64,000 bases of DNA from positions 1-64,000 of the forward strand of contig CAJXKJ010000008.1 of the NCBI GenBank assembly GCA_913055605.1, read 5' to 3'. This document shows, piece by piece, positions 8,150 to 16,401 of this stretch; positions within the stretch are counted from its first letter, which is position 1; every line of letters begins with the position of its first letter. The notes beneath the pieces were generated by a model. It had not been told where the DNA came from. It made no database searches and was given only the letters and a program-made list of their open reading frames with translations. This stretch comes from an uncultured Euryhalocaulis sp. GTDB lineage: Bacteria; Pseudomonadota; Alphaproteobacteria; Caulobacterales; Maricaulaceae. A program made the position numbers and the translations under genes.

Positions 8150-9148
8150 ATGCCCTTTGCCCTTATCACCGGCGGCCATTCAGGCATCGGTTATTCCTGC
8201 GCGCGCCATCTCGCCTCGCAGTTCACATGGGACCTTGTCCTGGCGGGCCGGAGTCCGGGCCGCATGAATCAGGCCGCTGATGGTCTGCGCCGCGATTTCG
8301 GGGTCAGGGTGACCTGCATAGATCTGGACCTCTCCTCTCTGGAATCCGTGCGGGAGGCGGCGGCGAACGTCATCACTCTCATGGATCGCGGCGAAATCGG
8401 CGCGCTGGACGCGCTTCTCTGCAATGCCGGCGGGCGCTTCGATGGCCCGGTCGCCTATTCGGAAGACGGATACGAGCTGACATTCGCCACGAACTGTCTG
8501 GGCCATTTCCTGCTCGTCGACCGTCTGAAGGACCGGATCGCGGAAAACGGACGCATCGTGTTCACGGCCAGCGGAACCCACGATCCGGACACCGCAGACG
8601 GCAAGATGGTCGGCGCGGTCGTCGAGCCGGATGCGGAGACGCTCGCCCATATCGGCAAGAACGGCATTGCGCCCGTATCGGCGGGCAAACGCTATTCGAC
8701 GTCGAAACTGTGCAACATCCTGAACGCCTATGAACTGCATCGCCGCCTGGAAAACTCGGGACGGTCCGTTTCGTCCATCGCATTCGATCCGGGGAGCGTT
8801 GCGGGCACCGGCTTCCTGCGCGGCATGCCGGCGCCGGTGCGGTGGCTGGCGAAGACCGCGTTCATGCAATGGGTTTTCAGGCGCCGCGGCATCACGATGG
8901 GATCGCTGGATTTTTCGGGCGCATCCCTGGCCCGGCTCGCCGCCGACCCCGGGTTCGCCGAGGCCTCCGGCAAATATTTTCAGTCCAACGACGGAAAACT
9001 GATCGAGACGCGGTCCTCCACGCTGTCGTATGACCGGGCCCGCGCCGCCAGGCTGTGGGATCAGATGGAAGACCTCGCCGGGCTGCGTCCGAAGGAGGAC
9101 CGGAATCGGCATGACGACGGGCGAGAAGCTGATCGAGGCTGCGGCTAG
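8150..9148 (+). CDS. Short-chain dehydrogenase/reductase
   Basis: A 332-residue SDR-family NAD(P)-dependent oxidoreductase. The cofactor motif is TGGHSGIG at the N-terminus, NAG appears in LLCNAGG, and the catalytic pair is Tyr-xxx-Lys in RYSTSKLCN with Ser in FTASGTHDP upstream. This layout resembles the WW-oxidoreductase/retinol-dehydrogenase-like branch. The substrate is unknown. The ATG at 8150 has AAGGA eight bases upstream. The end overlaps the TetR gene by 38 bases, so the two form an operon, and the upstream twin operator suggests repression until a substrate-like ligand appears. Confidence 0.85.
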   Translation: MPFALITGGHSGIGYSCARHLASQFTWDLVLAGRSPGRMNQAADGLRRDFGVRVTCIDLDLSSLESVREAAANVITLMDRGEIGALDALLCNAGGRFDGPVAYSEDGYELTFATNCLGHFLLVDRLKDRIAENGRIVFTASGTHDPDTADGKMVGAVVEPDAETLAHIGKNGIAPVSAGKRYSTSKLCNILNAYELHRRLENSGRSVSSIAFDPGSVAGTGFLRGMPAPVRWLAKTAFMQWVFRRRGITMGSLDFSGASLARLAADPGFAEASGKYFQSNDGKLIETRSSTLSYDRARAARLWDQMEDLAGLRPKEDRNRHDDGREADRGCG

Positions 9149-9692
9149 CCTGCTCGATTCCGGCGGCGAGAGCGCGGTGACGCTGCGCGCCGTGGGTCTG
9201 GCCGCCGGCCTGTCGCACAACGCCCCCTACAAGCATTTCGCCAGCCGCAACGCCCTGCTGGCGGCCGTGGCCGCCGTATCGTTCGAGGAGCTGGCGAAGG
9301 CGGCGAACGCCATTCGCACATCGTCCCGCCCGCCCGCGCAGAAGATGTCAGAGGCCATCGCGCTCTTTGTCGACTACAGCCGCCAGCGGCCGGCCCGGTA
9401 CAGGCTGTTGTTCAACAATCCCGAAACCGCCGCCGCCGGCGGCGAGCTGAAGGCCCGGGCCATGGAGACCTTCGAGGAATTCCGCGCGATCGTGCAGGAA
9501 TGCCAGGAGGCGGGCGTCCTGCCCGATGCGCCCAGCCAGGCCCTGGCGAGCCTCATATTCGCGAGCGCCCATGGTCTTCTGACGATGGAAGCCAACGGAC
9601 AGATGCACCCGGAAAAGGGCCTGTCGAATGTCGGCGCCAGCATGGAGCTGTTGCTCGGCCTTCTTTCGCCCGGCCGGACATCCGGAAAATAG
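9111..9692 (+). CDS. TetR/AcrR-family transcriptional repressor
   Basis: A 193-residue regulator. Residues ~5-50 form the TetR helix-turn-helix, with VTLRAVGLAAGLSHNAPYKH ending in the usual YKHFxSRxAL. The rest is an all-helical ligand-binding and dimerisation domain with FVDYSRQRPARYRLLF, seen in the TetR_C_13/33-like group. The start ATG lies inside the end of the SDR gene and has GAAGGAGG about 12 bases upstream. It most likely binds the twin GTTGAC palindromes in front of the operon and so controls itself and the SDR, and possibly dusA. Confidence 0.88.
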   Translation: MTTGEKLIEAAASLLDSGGESAVTLRAVGLAAGLSHNAPYKHFASRNALLAAVAAVSFEELAKAANAIRTSSRPPAQKMSEAIALFVDYSRQRPARYRLLFNNPETAAAGGELKARAMETFEEFRAIVQECQEAGVLPDAPSQALASLIFASAHGLLTMEANGQMHPEKGLSNVGASMELLLGLLSPGRTSGK

Positions 9693-9720
9693 TCCGCGGA
9701 CATCCGTATCGGAACGGACG

Positions 9721-11241
9721 TCAGGGATGGCCCTGGGGCGCGACGGTCCGCTGCCGCGCCGAACGCATCCCGCCCAGCGCGAGCCCGCACAGCAGCGCCC
9801 CGGCGGCCAGCAGCGCGAGATCGACGATCCACACCAGAGCCGGGCCGGCCAGCCCCCCATGGCCCGCCGCGTGCCAGAGGCCGAGGACGATCAGGGCCGC
9901 GCCGCTGAGCATCTTTCCCCAGCGGCCGATCGCCGCCGCCGGAAGCGCGGCGGCCAAAGCCAGCGCCGCAAGCGCCACGCCGCCCCACACGCCGATCAGA
10001 AGGCCCTGCCCTGCCGCCGGCGCCGCCAGCGCCGCCAGCGCGGCGGCGGCCAGCCCCAGAGGCTGGCCCCAGACGACCGCGGCCCAGACGCGCTCCCACC
10101 CCGGCGCGGGGCGGCCCTTGTCCCGCCGCCGGGCAAGCCAGATTTTGATCCCTCCGACCGCCAGATAGGTGACGCCGAGGCCGAGAATTCCATAGGCGAT
10201 CTTGATCACGCCGCCGGAAAACCAGCCGAAATGGAGCGGCCCCATCGAGCCGAGGACGGTTTCGCCGAACGTGAAGTCCTCCGCGCCCTTGGCGTAATAG
10301 AGGCCGCCCCGGTCGAACGCGTAGCTGGCGGTTTCGGCGAGCGCCGCGTCGTTGCGGAAATCGAACAGGGCCGCGCCGCCCTGCTCCGTCGGGTGCTCCA
10401 GCGTGATGCGGTCGATCCGCCCGGCGTCGGGGAGCTGGGCGAACATCGGCGCCAGGTCGAGCAGCGGCGCGGGCGCGGGATTTTCGGCCGGCTCCTGCGC
10501 CAGGAACAGATCGTAGATCCGGTCCGTGTCGCCGTCGAACATCACCAGGCCCAGCACGCCGACCGTCACCGTCACCAGCCCCAGAAAGGCGCCGGTGAGG
10601 GAAATGACGATATGGAAGGGAAGCCCCCATACGCCGATCCTGTTGTGGAGGTCGGCTTCCTGAAGCCGCTGCGAACCGCCGATCCGCAGATGGAAGGCGT
10701 CCCGAAGGATGCGGGGGTGGGCCAGAATTCCCGAGATGAGGGACGACAGAAGCGCCACCCCCGTCATGCCGACGACGAAGATCCCCCAGGTCGCCGGCAG
10801 ATGAAGATAGATGTGCAGGCCGAGAATGAATTCCGACCAGGCGTCCCGCATCGGCGCAACGAGGTCGCCCGCGCCGTCGGCGATCCAGTCGCTCTCCTGC
10901 GCCGCGTCGACGCTCACGCGGAGATAGGGCCGGTCCTTGTCGGGCATGGTCAGATAGACATGCTCGACACCCTCCCCGGCCTGCTGGACCGCCTGTTCCA
11001 GCGCGGTCTGCACCGCTTCGGGGGAGACCGCCTCCACGCGGGGAGCGTCCGGATTCTCCCAGCGCAGGAACTCGTCATAGAAGACCGCCAGCGTGCCCGA
11101 GAGGCAGACGATGTAGATCACCGCGGCGAAGGCGATGCCGAGCCCGCTATGGCCCTTCAGCACCGCCTGCACGAAGCCGGTAGGAATGCGGGAGAGCAAA
11201 GGTTTGCGCTTTTTCCCCGGGATGGCCGCCGCGCCGGACAT
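9721..11241 (-). CDS. PepSY-associated transmembrane protein (siderophore-uptake type)
   Basis: A 506-residue inner-membrane protein. The first membrane segment follows LLSRIPTGFVQAVLKGHSGLG, with the His typical of PepSY-TM proteins. A periplasmic PepSY-like region (about 45-150) follows, then further membrane segments with conserved His (GLHIYLHLPATWG, DLHNRIGVWGLPFHI, LHFGWFSGG). Such proteins accompany TonB receptors for siderophores and are thought to reduce or release the iron. The ATG at 11241 overlaps the stop of the gene upstream by one base. It is the third gene of an operon with the TonB receptor. Confidence 0.8.
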   Translation of the reverse strand: MSGAAAIPGKKRKPLLSRIPTGFVQAVLKGHSGLGIAFAAVIYIVCLSGTLAVFYDEFLRWENPDAPRVEAVSPEAVQTALEQAVQQAGEGVEHVYLTMPDKDRPYLRVSVDAAQESDWIADGAGDLVAPMRDAWSEFILGLHIYLHLPATWGIFVVGMTGVALLSSLISGILAHPRILRDAFHLRIGGSQRLQEADLHNRIGVWGLPFHIVISLTGAFLGLVTVTVGVLGLVMFDGDTDRIYDLFLAQEPAENPAPAPLLDLAPMFAQLPDAGRIDRITLEHPTEQGGAALFDFRNDAALAETASYAFDRGGLYYAKGAEDFTFGETVLGSMGPLHFGWFSGGVIKIAYGILGLGVTYLAVGGIKIWLARRRDKGRPAPGWERVWAAVVWGQPLGLAAAALAALAAPAAGQGLLIGVWGGVALAALALAAALPAAAIGRWGKMLSGAALIVLGLWHAAGHGGLAGPALVWIVDLALLAAGALLCGLALGGMRSARQRTVAPQGHP

Positions 11242-11795
11242 CAGAAGCCCTTCAGCATGGACAGGCCGAAGCCGAAGACGATGACGCCGATCAGGAACGC
11301 CGTCGCGCGGAGGATGCGGTTGTCGGCCAGCGTCCAGGCCATGCAGGCGGCCCAGACGACAGGCACGATCATTCCCCCGATCACCAGGCGCGTCTGGTCC
11401 GCCCCGCCGGTCCAGGTCAGATAGAAAATGCCGATGCCCATGGCCGCGAACAGGCCGATGGGGCCGGCGAGGAGCCAGCGCAGCGTTCCCCGCCACCAGG
11501 TCGACGGACGCTCCACGGGTTCGGGCGCGAGGCTGCGGCTCTTGCGCCGCCTGACCTGCCTGATCTCCAGCCCGCACGCGACGACGATCCACGCCGCGAT
11601 CGAGATGAGGCTGAAGGCGACGAACACGCCGCGGCCGGCGCCGAGCGTGGCGACGGCCAGGGCCATGGCCGCCGCGAAGGCGAGCCAGCCAAGCGCCGTC
11701 CACGGAACGCGGCCGGACCCGCGCGTACGCCAGGAGCGCGAGAGGGCGGCGGCGCCCGCGCCGCCGCCAGCCCCGACCAGCGTCATCCAGAGCAT
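11241..11795 (-). CDS. Small multi-pass membrane protein in iron-uptake operon
   Basis: A 184-residue protein with about five hydrophobic segments. There is a basic cytoplasmic loop (RQVRRRKSRS) near residue 80. It lies six bases after the TonB receptor gene and ends by sharing one base with the PepSY gene start, so the three are co-transcribed. I do not recognise a named family. Position and topology suggest a helper for siderophore or ferric-complex handling in the inner membrane. Confidence 0.7.
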   Translation of the reverse strand: MLWMTLVGAGGGAGAAALSRSWRTRGSGRVPWTALGWLAFAAAMALAVATLGAGRGVFVAFSLISIAAWIVVACGLEIRQVRRRKSRSLAPEPVERPSTWWRGTLRWLLAGPIGLFAAMGIGIFYLTWTGGADQTRLVIGGMIVPVVWAACMAWTLADNRILRATAFLIGVIVFGFGLSMLKGF

Positions 11796-11800
11796 GTCAA

Positions 11801-14095
11801 TCAATAGCGGGCGTCCAGCCGGACGCCGAAGAGCTGTGGCGCGCCGAGATTGATGATGCCGTCGCCATAGCCCGGGAAGGTCACGTATTCCTCGTCGAAC
11901 AGGTTTTCGGCGAAGAGGCGCACGCCATAGCGGTCGGTCTCGTAGCCCACCGCGGCGTTGACCACGGTGTGCGCATCGACCTTCGCATCGCCCGCCGAGC
12001 TCAGGAACGGATTGGCGAAGGCGTTGGCCTCGTCGCTGTAGTTCACGCTGCCCTGAAGGAAGAGGCCCGTGGGCGACCGGTAGGTGGCGCCGGCGGAGAA
12101 CGTCCATTCCGGCGCATACGGGAAGGGGCGGCCGGAAAGATCGGTGGTGACGCCGCCCACGACATAGTCGAATTCGTCGAATTCGGTCTTTGCGTAACCG
12201 ACGCCGGCATAGACGTCCAAGCCCTGGGACAGGGCGTAGAAGACCTCGAACTCGCCGCCATAGAGGTGGGAGGAGCCGGCGTTTGCGACCTCTGTATCGA
12301 AATCGTTGGCGGACAGCTGGACGGCGATCTGCTGATCGGTCCAGTCGATATAGAAGATGTTCGCGTTGGCGGTCAGCCGCCCGTCCAGCCATTGCGACCG
12401 GACCGCGAAATCGTAGTTCCAGGTGTATTCCTGGTCATAGGTGAAGGTCGTGCCCCGGGCGATGTTCGAGGCCGCGCCGCCCGAGCGGTAGCCCCGCTGG
12501 ACGGTGAAGCTGGTCGAGAGATCGCCGGTCCATTCATAGGTCGCGCCGACCTTGGGCAGGAAGGCGTCGAAGGACGAGGAGATCGGCGTTCCCGACCCGC
12601 TGGCGGCGGCGAGCAAATCCTGCAGGCCCATATTGATCTCGTTCACCAGGAACGCGGTCTGGGGATCGAACGCCGGATCGGCCGGGTCGGGCAGCACGTC
12701 GAGATTCCGTCCGGTCGCGATGTTGGAGAAGAAGGTCTCCTGGTCCTCGTGGTCGTAGCGGCCGCCGCCATAGATCGTGAAGCGGTCCGTCACATCGAAC
12801 GACGCGTCGAAGAACAGGGCGACGGATTCGATCGCGTCGGGGGAATTGACGTCCGTGGAGACCTCGAACGGGTCGGCCGGGCTGTAGAGGAAGCGGACAT
12901 AGTCGACGACCGCCGGCGGCAGGCCGAAGCCGCCGAATTCGGGCGGCGCGGCGAGCAGGGCGGGAATGCCCGTCGACTCGAAGCTGATCAGGCTCGTCCC
13001 GCCATAGCGCTCGTCTTCATCGAAGTCGGAATAATAAACGCCGAAGAGGCCGCGGAACCGGTCGAAGGAGAAGCGGGCGCGGAGCTCCTGCGTGAAGGTG
13101 TCGGCGTTCTGGACGTCCCAGAACGAGCCCAGCGCCGCCGTCGTGTAGTCGGTGTCGTACTGATACTCGTAGTCCGCCGTGTTGTAGGACGTGACCGAGG
13201 CGAGCGACCAGTTGTCGTTGAGCTCGTAGTCCAACTCCAGCGTGGCGATGTCGGTGGTGATCGTTTCCCAGGTATCGACGTCCCAGGCGACGTCGCGGTC
13301 GTCGTACTGGTCGGGACCGGCATAGGTCGCCGACGGGCCGAATTCGTGCTCGTCATGGGTGAGCGTGAGAAGCGCGCGGAAGCCCGGCATGGAGTCCGGT
13401 TCGAAGGCGAGCTTGCCGCGCAGGCTCGTCCGCTCGTCGAAGTCCGAATCCGTGCCCAGGAACGTGTTGTCCGAATAGCCGCCGAATTCGGAATATTCGC
13501 CAGCGACGCGGAACGCGACCCGGCCGTCGCCGATCGGCCCGCCCAGCGCGACGGCAGCGTTATAGCCGTCGAATTCCGTCACCCGGGCGCGGGCCCGCGC
13601 GTCGAACGTGCTGGTCGGGTCGGTCGTGCGGATAACGATCGCGCCGGCCAGCGCGTTGCGGCCCTGCAGGGTCGATTGCGGGCCGCGCAGGATTTCCACC
13701 TGGCTGACGTCCCAGACATTGAGCGGGCCGGACTGGACCGCGCGATACGGCAGGACCGCGCCGTCGACATAGATGCTGGCCAGGGAGTTCTGCCCCGCCT
13801 GCGTGACGCGGAAAAAGTCGATCCCGCGGATCTGGAAGCCCGCATCGCCGCCGGTGACGTTGGCGGTCATGTCGATGACGTCTTCGAGGTCCGTCAGATT
13901 CTGCTGTTCGATATCCTCGGTCGTTATGACCCGAACGCTGGTCGGCGTGTCCTGCAGGGAACGCTCGAATTTCTCGCCGGTGACGATCACGACGTCGTCC
14001 ACGCCGCCGCTGTCCCCGGTCTGGCCGATCGCCGGTCCGGCAAACGCAAACAGCGCGGTCAGGCTGACCCCGACAGCGAGATGGTGTTTCAACAT
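11801..14095 (-). CDS. TonB-dependent outer-membrane receptor
   Basis: A 764-residue receptor. It has a signal peptide ending near GPAIGQ, then a short TonB-box-like stretch (DDVVIVTGEKF), a plug domain (LQDTPTSVRVITTEDIEQQ to VEILRGPQSTLQGRNALAG) and a ~600-residue 22-strand barrel ending in FGVRLDARY with a terminal aromatic. Such receptors import ferric siderophores and other bulky ligands. The partner genes (PepSY protein, small membrane protein) and the Fur-like dyad point to iron. Because a lignin-type locus begins just upstream, import of aromatic ligands cannot be ruled out. Confidence 0.9.
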   Translation of the reverse strand: MLKHHLAVGVSLTALFAFAGPAIGQTGDSGGVDDVVIVTGEKFERSLQDTPTSVRVITTEDIEQQNLTDLEDVIDMTANVTGGDAGFQIRGIDFFRVTQAGQNSLASIYVDGAVLPYRAVQSGPLNVWDVSQVEILRGPQSTLQGRNALAGAIVIRTTDPTSTFDARARARVTEFDGYNAAVALGGPIGDGRVAFRVAGEYSEFGGYSDNTFLGTDSDFDERTSLRGKLAFEPDSMPGFRALLTLTHDEHEFGPSATYAGPDQYDDRDVAWDVDTWETITTDIATLELDYELNDNWSLASVTSYNTADYEYQYDTDYTTAALGSFWDVQNADTFTQELRARFSFDRFRGLFGVYYSDFDEDERYGGTSLISFESTGIPALLAAPPEFGGFGLPPAVVDYVRFLYSPADPFEVSTDVNSPDAIESVALFFDASFDVTDRFTIYGGGRYDHEDQETFFSNIATGRNLDVLPDPADPAFDPQTAFLVNEINMGLQDLLAAASGSGTPISSSFDAFLPKVGATYEWTGDLSTSFTVQRGYRSGGAASNIARGTTFTYDQEYTWNYDFAVRSQWLDGRLTANANIFYIDWTDQQIAVQLSANDFDTEVANAGSSHLYGGEFEVFYALSQGLDVYAGVGYAKTEFDEFDYVVGGVTTDLSGRPFPYAPEWTFSAGATYRSPTGLFLQGSVNYSDEANAFANPFLSSAGDAKVDAHTVVNAAVGYETDRYGVRLFAENLFDEEYVTFPGYGDGIINLGAPQLFGVRLDARY

Positions 14096-14118
14096 GTCCC
14101 CTCAAACCCCCAGATGCG

Positions 14119-14137
14119 GATGCGAATGACTCGCATC
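14119..14137. promoter_or_regulatory. Fur-like dyad GATGCGAATGACTCGCATC
   Basis: A 19-bp inverted repeat with 7-base perfect arms (GATGCGA and TCGCATC) lies 24 to 42 bases upstream of the TonB receptor start. The core TGCGAATGACTCGCA resembles the alphaproteobacterial Fur pattern TGCnAAT...GCA. Its position and the iron-uptake look of the operon support a Fur-family operator. Confidence 0.55.
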
Positions 14138-14369
14138 CTCATTAACACAGGAGAGGAGATTGGCAACCGGACGGGTTTCGATGGGTCGCCGTCGGGGTTT
14201 GGCCTGAACGCGCGGGTGCTTCCTCAGCCTGAGCGGCATCGAAGCGCGCGGAGGCGCTCTACGCGGTTCCGGCGAACCGCCCGGAGACGTGTCGGGAGAT
14301 TTCGCCGCCGGCGCGGCCGGGCGGCGGGTCCGGACGCCGCCCGGGCGGGGGCGTCCGGGGGCCGGCGGG

Positions 14370-15047
14370 CTAGAGCCCGCGCGATTCCAGGGCTTCGAGC
14401 ACCATGGCGCGGTATTCGTCGCGGCGGCGGGTGCGGATCAGGCTGAGCGCCTCGCGATCCTGCTCGCCCAGCGCCTTCACCAGGTCGAGCTTTTCCACCA
14501 CGGCGCGTTCGGCGCTGGGCCGGCGCGGCAGGCTGAGCAGCGAGCGGTAGCGGTCGGTCAGGCTCCACAGGCGCATCGCCTCGCGCACGATGATCTTGTC
14601 GCCGCTGAGGTCGAACACCGCCTGATGGAATTTGCGGTGCATGCCCCACCAGGAATGCCAGTCGCCCGAATCCAGCAGGCTCTCCAGCTCGCGCGCGCGC
14701 GCTTCGAGCTGGTTCAGCGTGGCCTCGGTCGGCCATTTCAGGGAGGCGACGAGCTCGTCCTCGATCAGCTCGCGCAGGCGGAACAGCTGGCGGGCCTCGG
14801 AACTGGAGATGCGGGAAACGAAGAAGCCGCGATTGGGGTCGTGGTCGACGACACCCTCGGCGGAGAGAAGTTTCAGCGCCTCGCGCACCGGAACGCGGCT
14901 GGCCTTGAACTGTTCGGCGAGCTCCGTCTGCCCCAGACGAAGGCCCGGCCCCAGGACGCCGCGGGCCACTTGTTCACGGATGGCGTTGGCGATTTTTGCG
15001 GGCATGCCCGAGCTGTCTGCGACGGTTTCTGCGGTCATCCGTTCCAA
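14370..15047 (-). CDS. GntR-family (FadR/VanR-like) transcriptional regulator
   Basis: A 225-residue regulator. The N-terminal winged helix is classic GntR: LRLGQTELAEQFKASRVPVR, then EALKLLSAEGVVDHDPNRGFFV. The C-terminal half is an all-helical FCD domain with metal- or acid-binding His and Asp positions (ELIEDELV, MHRKFHQAVFDLSG). FCD regulators usually respond to small carboxylic acids, including vanillate in VanR. It sits at the edge of the aromatic-dimer locus and is its only regulator, so an aromatic acid inducer is a reasonable inference. The 18-bp palindrome upstream is a likely operator. Confidence 0.88.
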   Translation of the reverse strand: MERMTAETVADSSGMPAKIANAIREQVARGVLGPGLRLGQTELAEQFKASRVPVREALKLLSAEGVVDHDPNRGFFVSRISSSEARQLFRLRELIEDELVASLKWPTEATLNQLEARARELESLLDSGDWHSWWGMHRKFHQAVFDLSGDKIIVREAMRLWSLTDRYRSLLSLPRRPSAERAVVEKLDLVKALGEQDREALSLIRTRRRDEYRAMVLEALESRGL

Positions 15048-15123
15048 TTTGTCCTCTCTGACGCTTTTCGCGTGGCGGTTCGTAACCCGTACGCAACCGC
15101 CCCCTCCGGAACGCGCCGAGCCC

Positions 15124-15141
15124 GCGGAATCTAGATTCCGC
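15124..15141. promoter_or_regulatory. 18-bp perfect palindrome upstream of the GntR gene
   Basis: GCGGAATCTAGATTCCGC is a perfect inverted repeat, 77 bases before the GntR start. A second perfect 12-bp palindrome, CCGTTTAAACGG, lies at 15169-15180. GntR/FCD proteins bind short palindromes of this size, so autoregulation is likely. Which of the two dyads is the operator cannot be told from sequence. Confidence 0.5.
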
Positions 15142-15252
15142 TGCTGCAGCGCACAATTACACGGGGCGCCGTTTAAACGGGTTTCGTATTAAACTTTTGA
15201 CAGGAAGGGCGCTTAACAATCCGCGTAAACGCATGGCGGATTTGCGTTTTTG

Positions 15253-16260
15253 CTACTGGGCGCCCGGCCATTCCGGCGGCAGCGCATCCACTGCGATGCG
15301 ATGGGACACCGCATGGATGCCCTGAATCCGGCCATCCTCGATGCGGAAAATATTGGTCAGATAGACCCAGGGAAACAGCTGGCCGTTGCGGTCCGCCGCG
15401 CCCTCGGCGCGTTCGAAAACCACCGTCGCCCACAGCACGCCGGCGACGTCGTCGAAGAAATAGCGGCGGCCGGCGACCGCGCGGATATTGTTCCGGAAAT
15501 TCTGGAAACCGCCGACGCAGACCGCGTCCGGACCGGTCAGCAGGGCGATATTGTATCCCGGCTGGGCGTCGGCCGGATCGATCTCCGCCCGCTCCGGAAT
15601 CCGGCCGACCATCCAGGAGCCGTTCTCCAGACGGAAACAGTCCGGCGCGGCGATGACGGCCGAGGCGTCCGCCGCCTCGATCCCGTCATAATAGGATTCG
15701 ACAGCGGCGATCGCCGCGTCCCGCGTCACCGGCGGCGCGCCGTCGGCCACGACCTCCTCCGGCGGCGGGTTGGCGGTGAAGCCGGCCGGGTTGTACAGCG
15801 GGGTCTCGTCCCGCGCGATCACCCATTCGGCCTCGGTAATCCGGCGGTCCTCCACGCTGATGCGCAGGGAGACGATGGCGGTGGACGCGCCCTCGCCCAG
15901 CAGGCCGACATAGCCGGCCTGGCCCGTCTGCCCGTCGGCGTAGCGGCGCTGCAGCGCGCCGAGCGCGGTGGCGGAGGTCCAGACCCCCTCTCCGATCGCG
16001 GTCGGCCGGGCGTTCTGGGTGGCGCGGAAATCGTCGGCCAGCGGGGCTGCGTCCGGATCGTGCGCCAGCACGGCGGCCAGATAGCGGTCCAGCAGGTCGA
16101 TCAGACAGTCGCGCCCGCATTCGGCGGCCGGGGTTTCCTCACCCGGACCGGACGCCTGCCCGGATTCGCGCGAACAGCCGGCGGCCGCGCCCAGGCACAG
16201 CAGGGCCGCAGCCAGGGCGATCGCCGCCGGTCGGTGCTGTGATGTGGCGCGTTGGGTCAC
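15253..16260 (-). CDS. Lipoprotein with two NTF2/SnoaL-like domains
   Basis: A 335-residue exported protein. The signal runs AAIALAALLCLGAAAGC-like to a lipobox AAGC at about residue 29. Two similar alpha+beta domains follow. The first is LIDLLDRYLAAVLAHD to the strand ITEAEWVIARD; the second begins AIAAVESYYDGIEAAD and ends in WVYLTNIFRIEDGRIQGI. This is the NTF2/SnoaL cone layout (helices, then curved sheet with a closing xxFRIxDGRI strand). Related domains act as lyases or isomerases, including ones in lignin dimer breakdown. The GTG at 16260 places the signal at the N-terminus but has a poor ribosome site. Function here is inferred from family and position. Confidence 0.65.
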   Translation of the reverse strand: MTQRATSQHRPAAIALAAALLCLGAAAGCSRESGQASGPGEETPAAECGRDCLIDLLDRYLAAVLAHDPDAAPLADDFRATQNARPTAIGEGVWTSATALGALQRRYADGQTGQAGYVGLLGEGASTAIVSLRISVEDRRITEAEWVIARDETPLYNPAGFTANPPPEEVVADGAPPVTRDAAIAAVESYYDGIEAADASAVIAAPDCFRLENGSWMVGRIPERAEIDPADAQPGYNIALLTGPDAVCVGGFQNFRNNIRAVAGRRYFFDDVAGVLWATVVFERAEGAADRNGQLFPWVYLTNIFRIEDGRIQGIHAVSHRIAVDALPPEWPGAQ

Positions 16261-16352
16261 GGCGGTCAGTCTATCGGCTCTCAGGAAGGGTAACAGGCCG
16301 GATCGGGCAACGGCCCCCGGCGCGGGTGTCCTAGCCGATCCGGCGGCAGAAC

Positions 16353-16382
16353 AAAAAGGGCGGCGCACATCGCGCGCCGCCC
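16353..16382 (-). terminator. Intrinsic terminator after the LigV-like gene
   Basis: Read on the minus strand, a 9-bp perfect stem (GGGCGGCGC with GCGCCGCCC, 7-base loop) is followed directly by TTTTTG. It lies 20 bases after the stop of the aldehyde dehydrogenase gene and ends the ligW-like operon. Confidence 0.8.
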
Positions 16383-16401
16383 CGTTGATGGCCGGCCCCG
16401 A

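Noticed and set aside
9628-14446. Long plus-strand frames opposite the PepSY and TonB genes
   Set aside because: Composition is that of antisense frames, and the minus-strand genes have full-length family matches with signal peptides.
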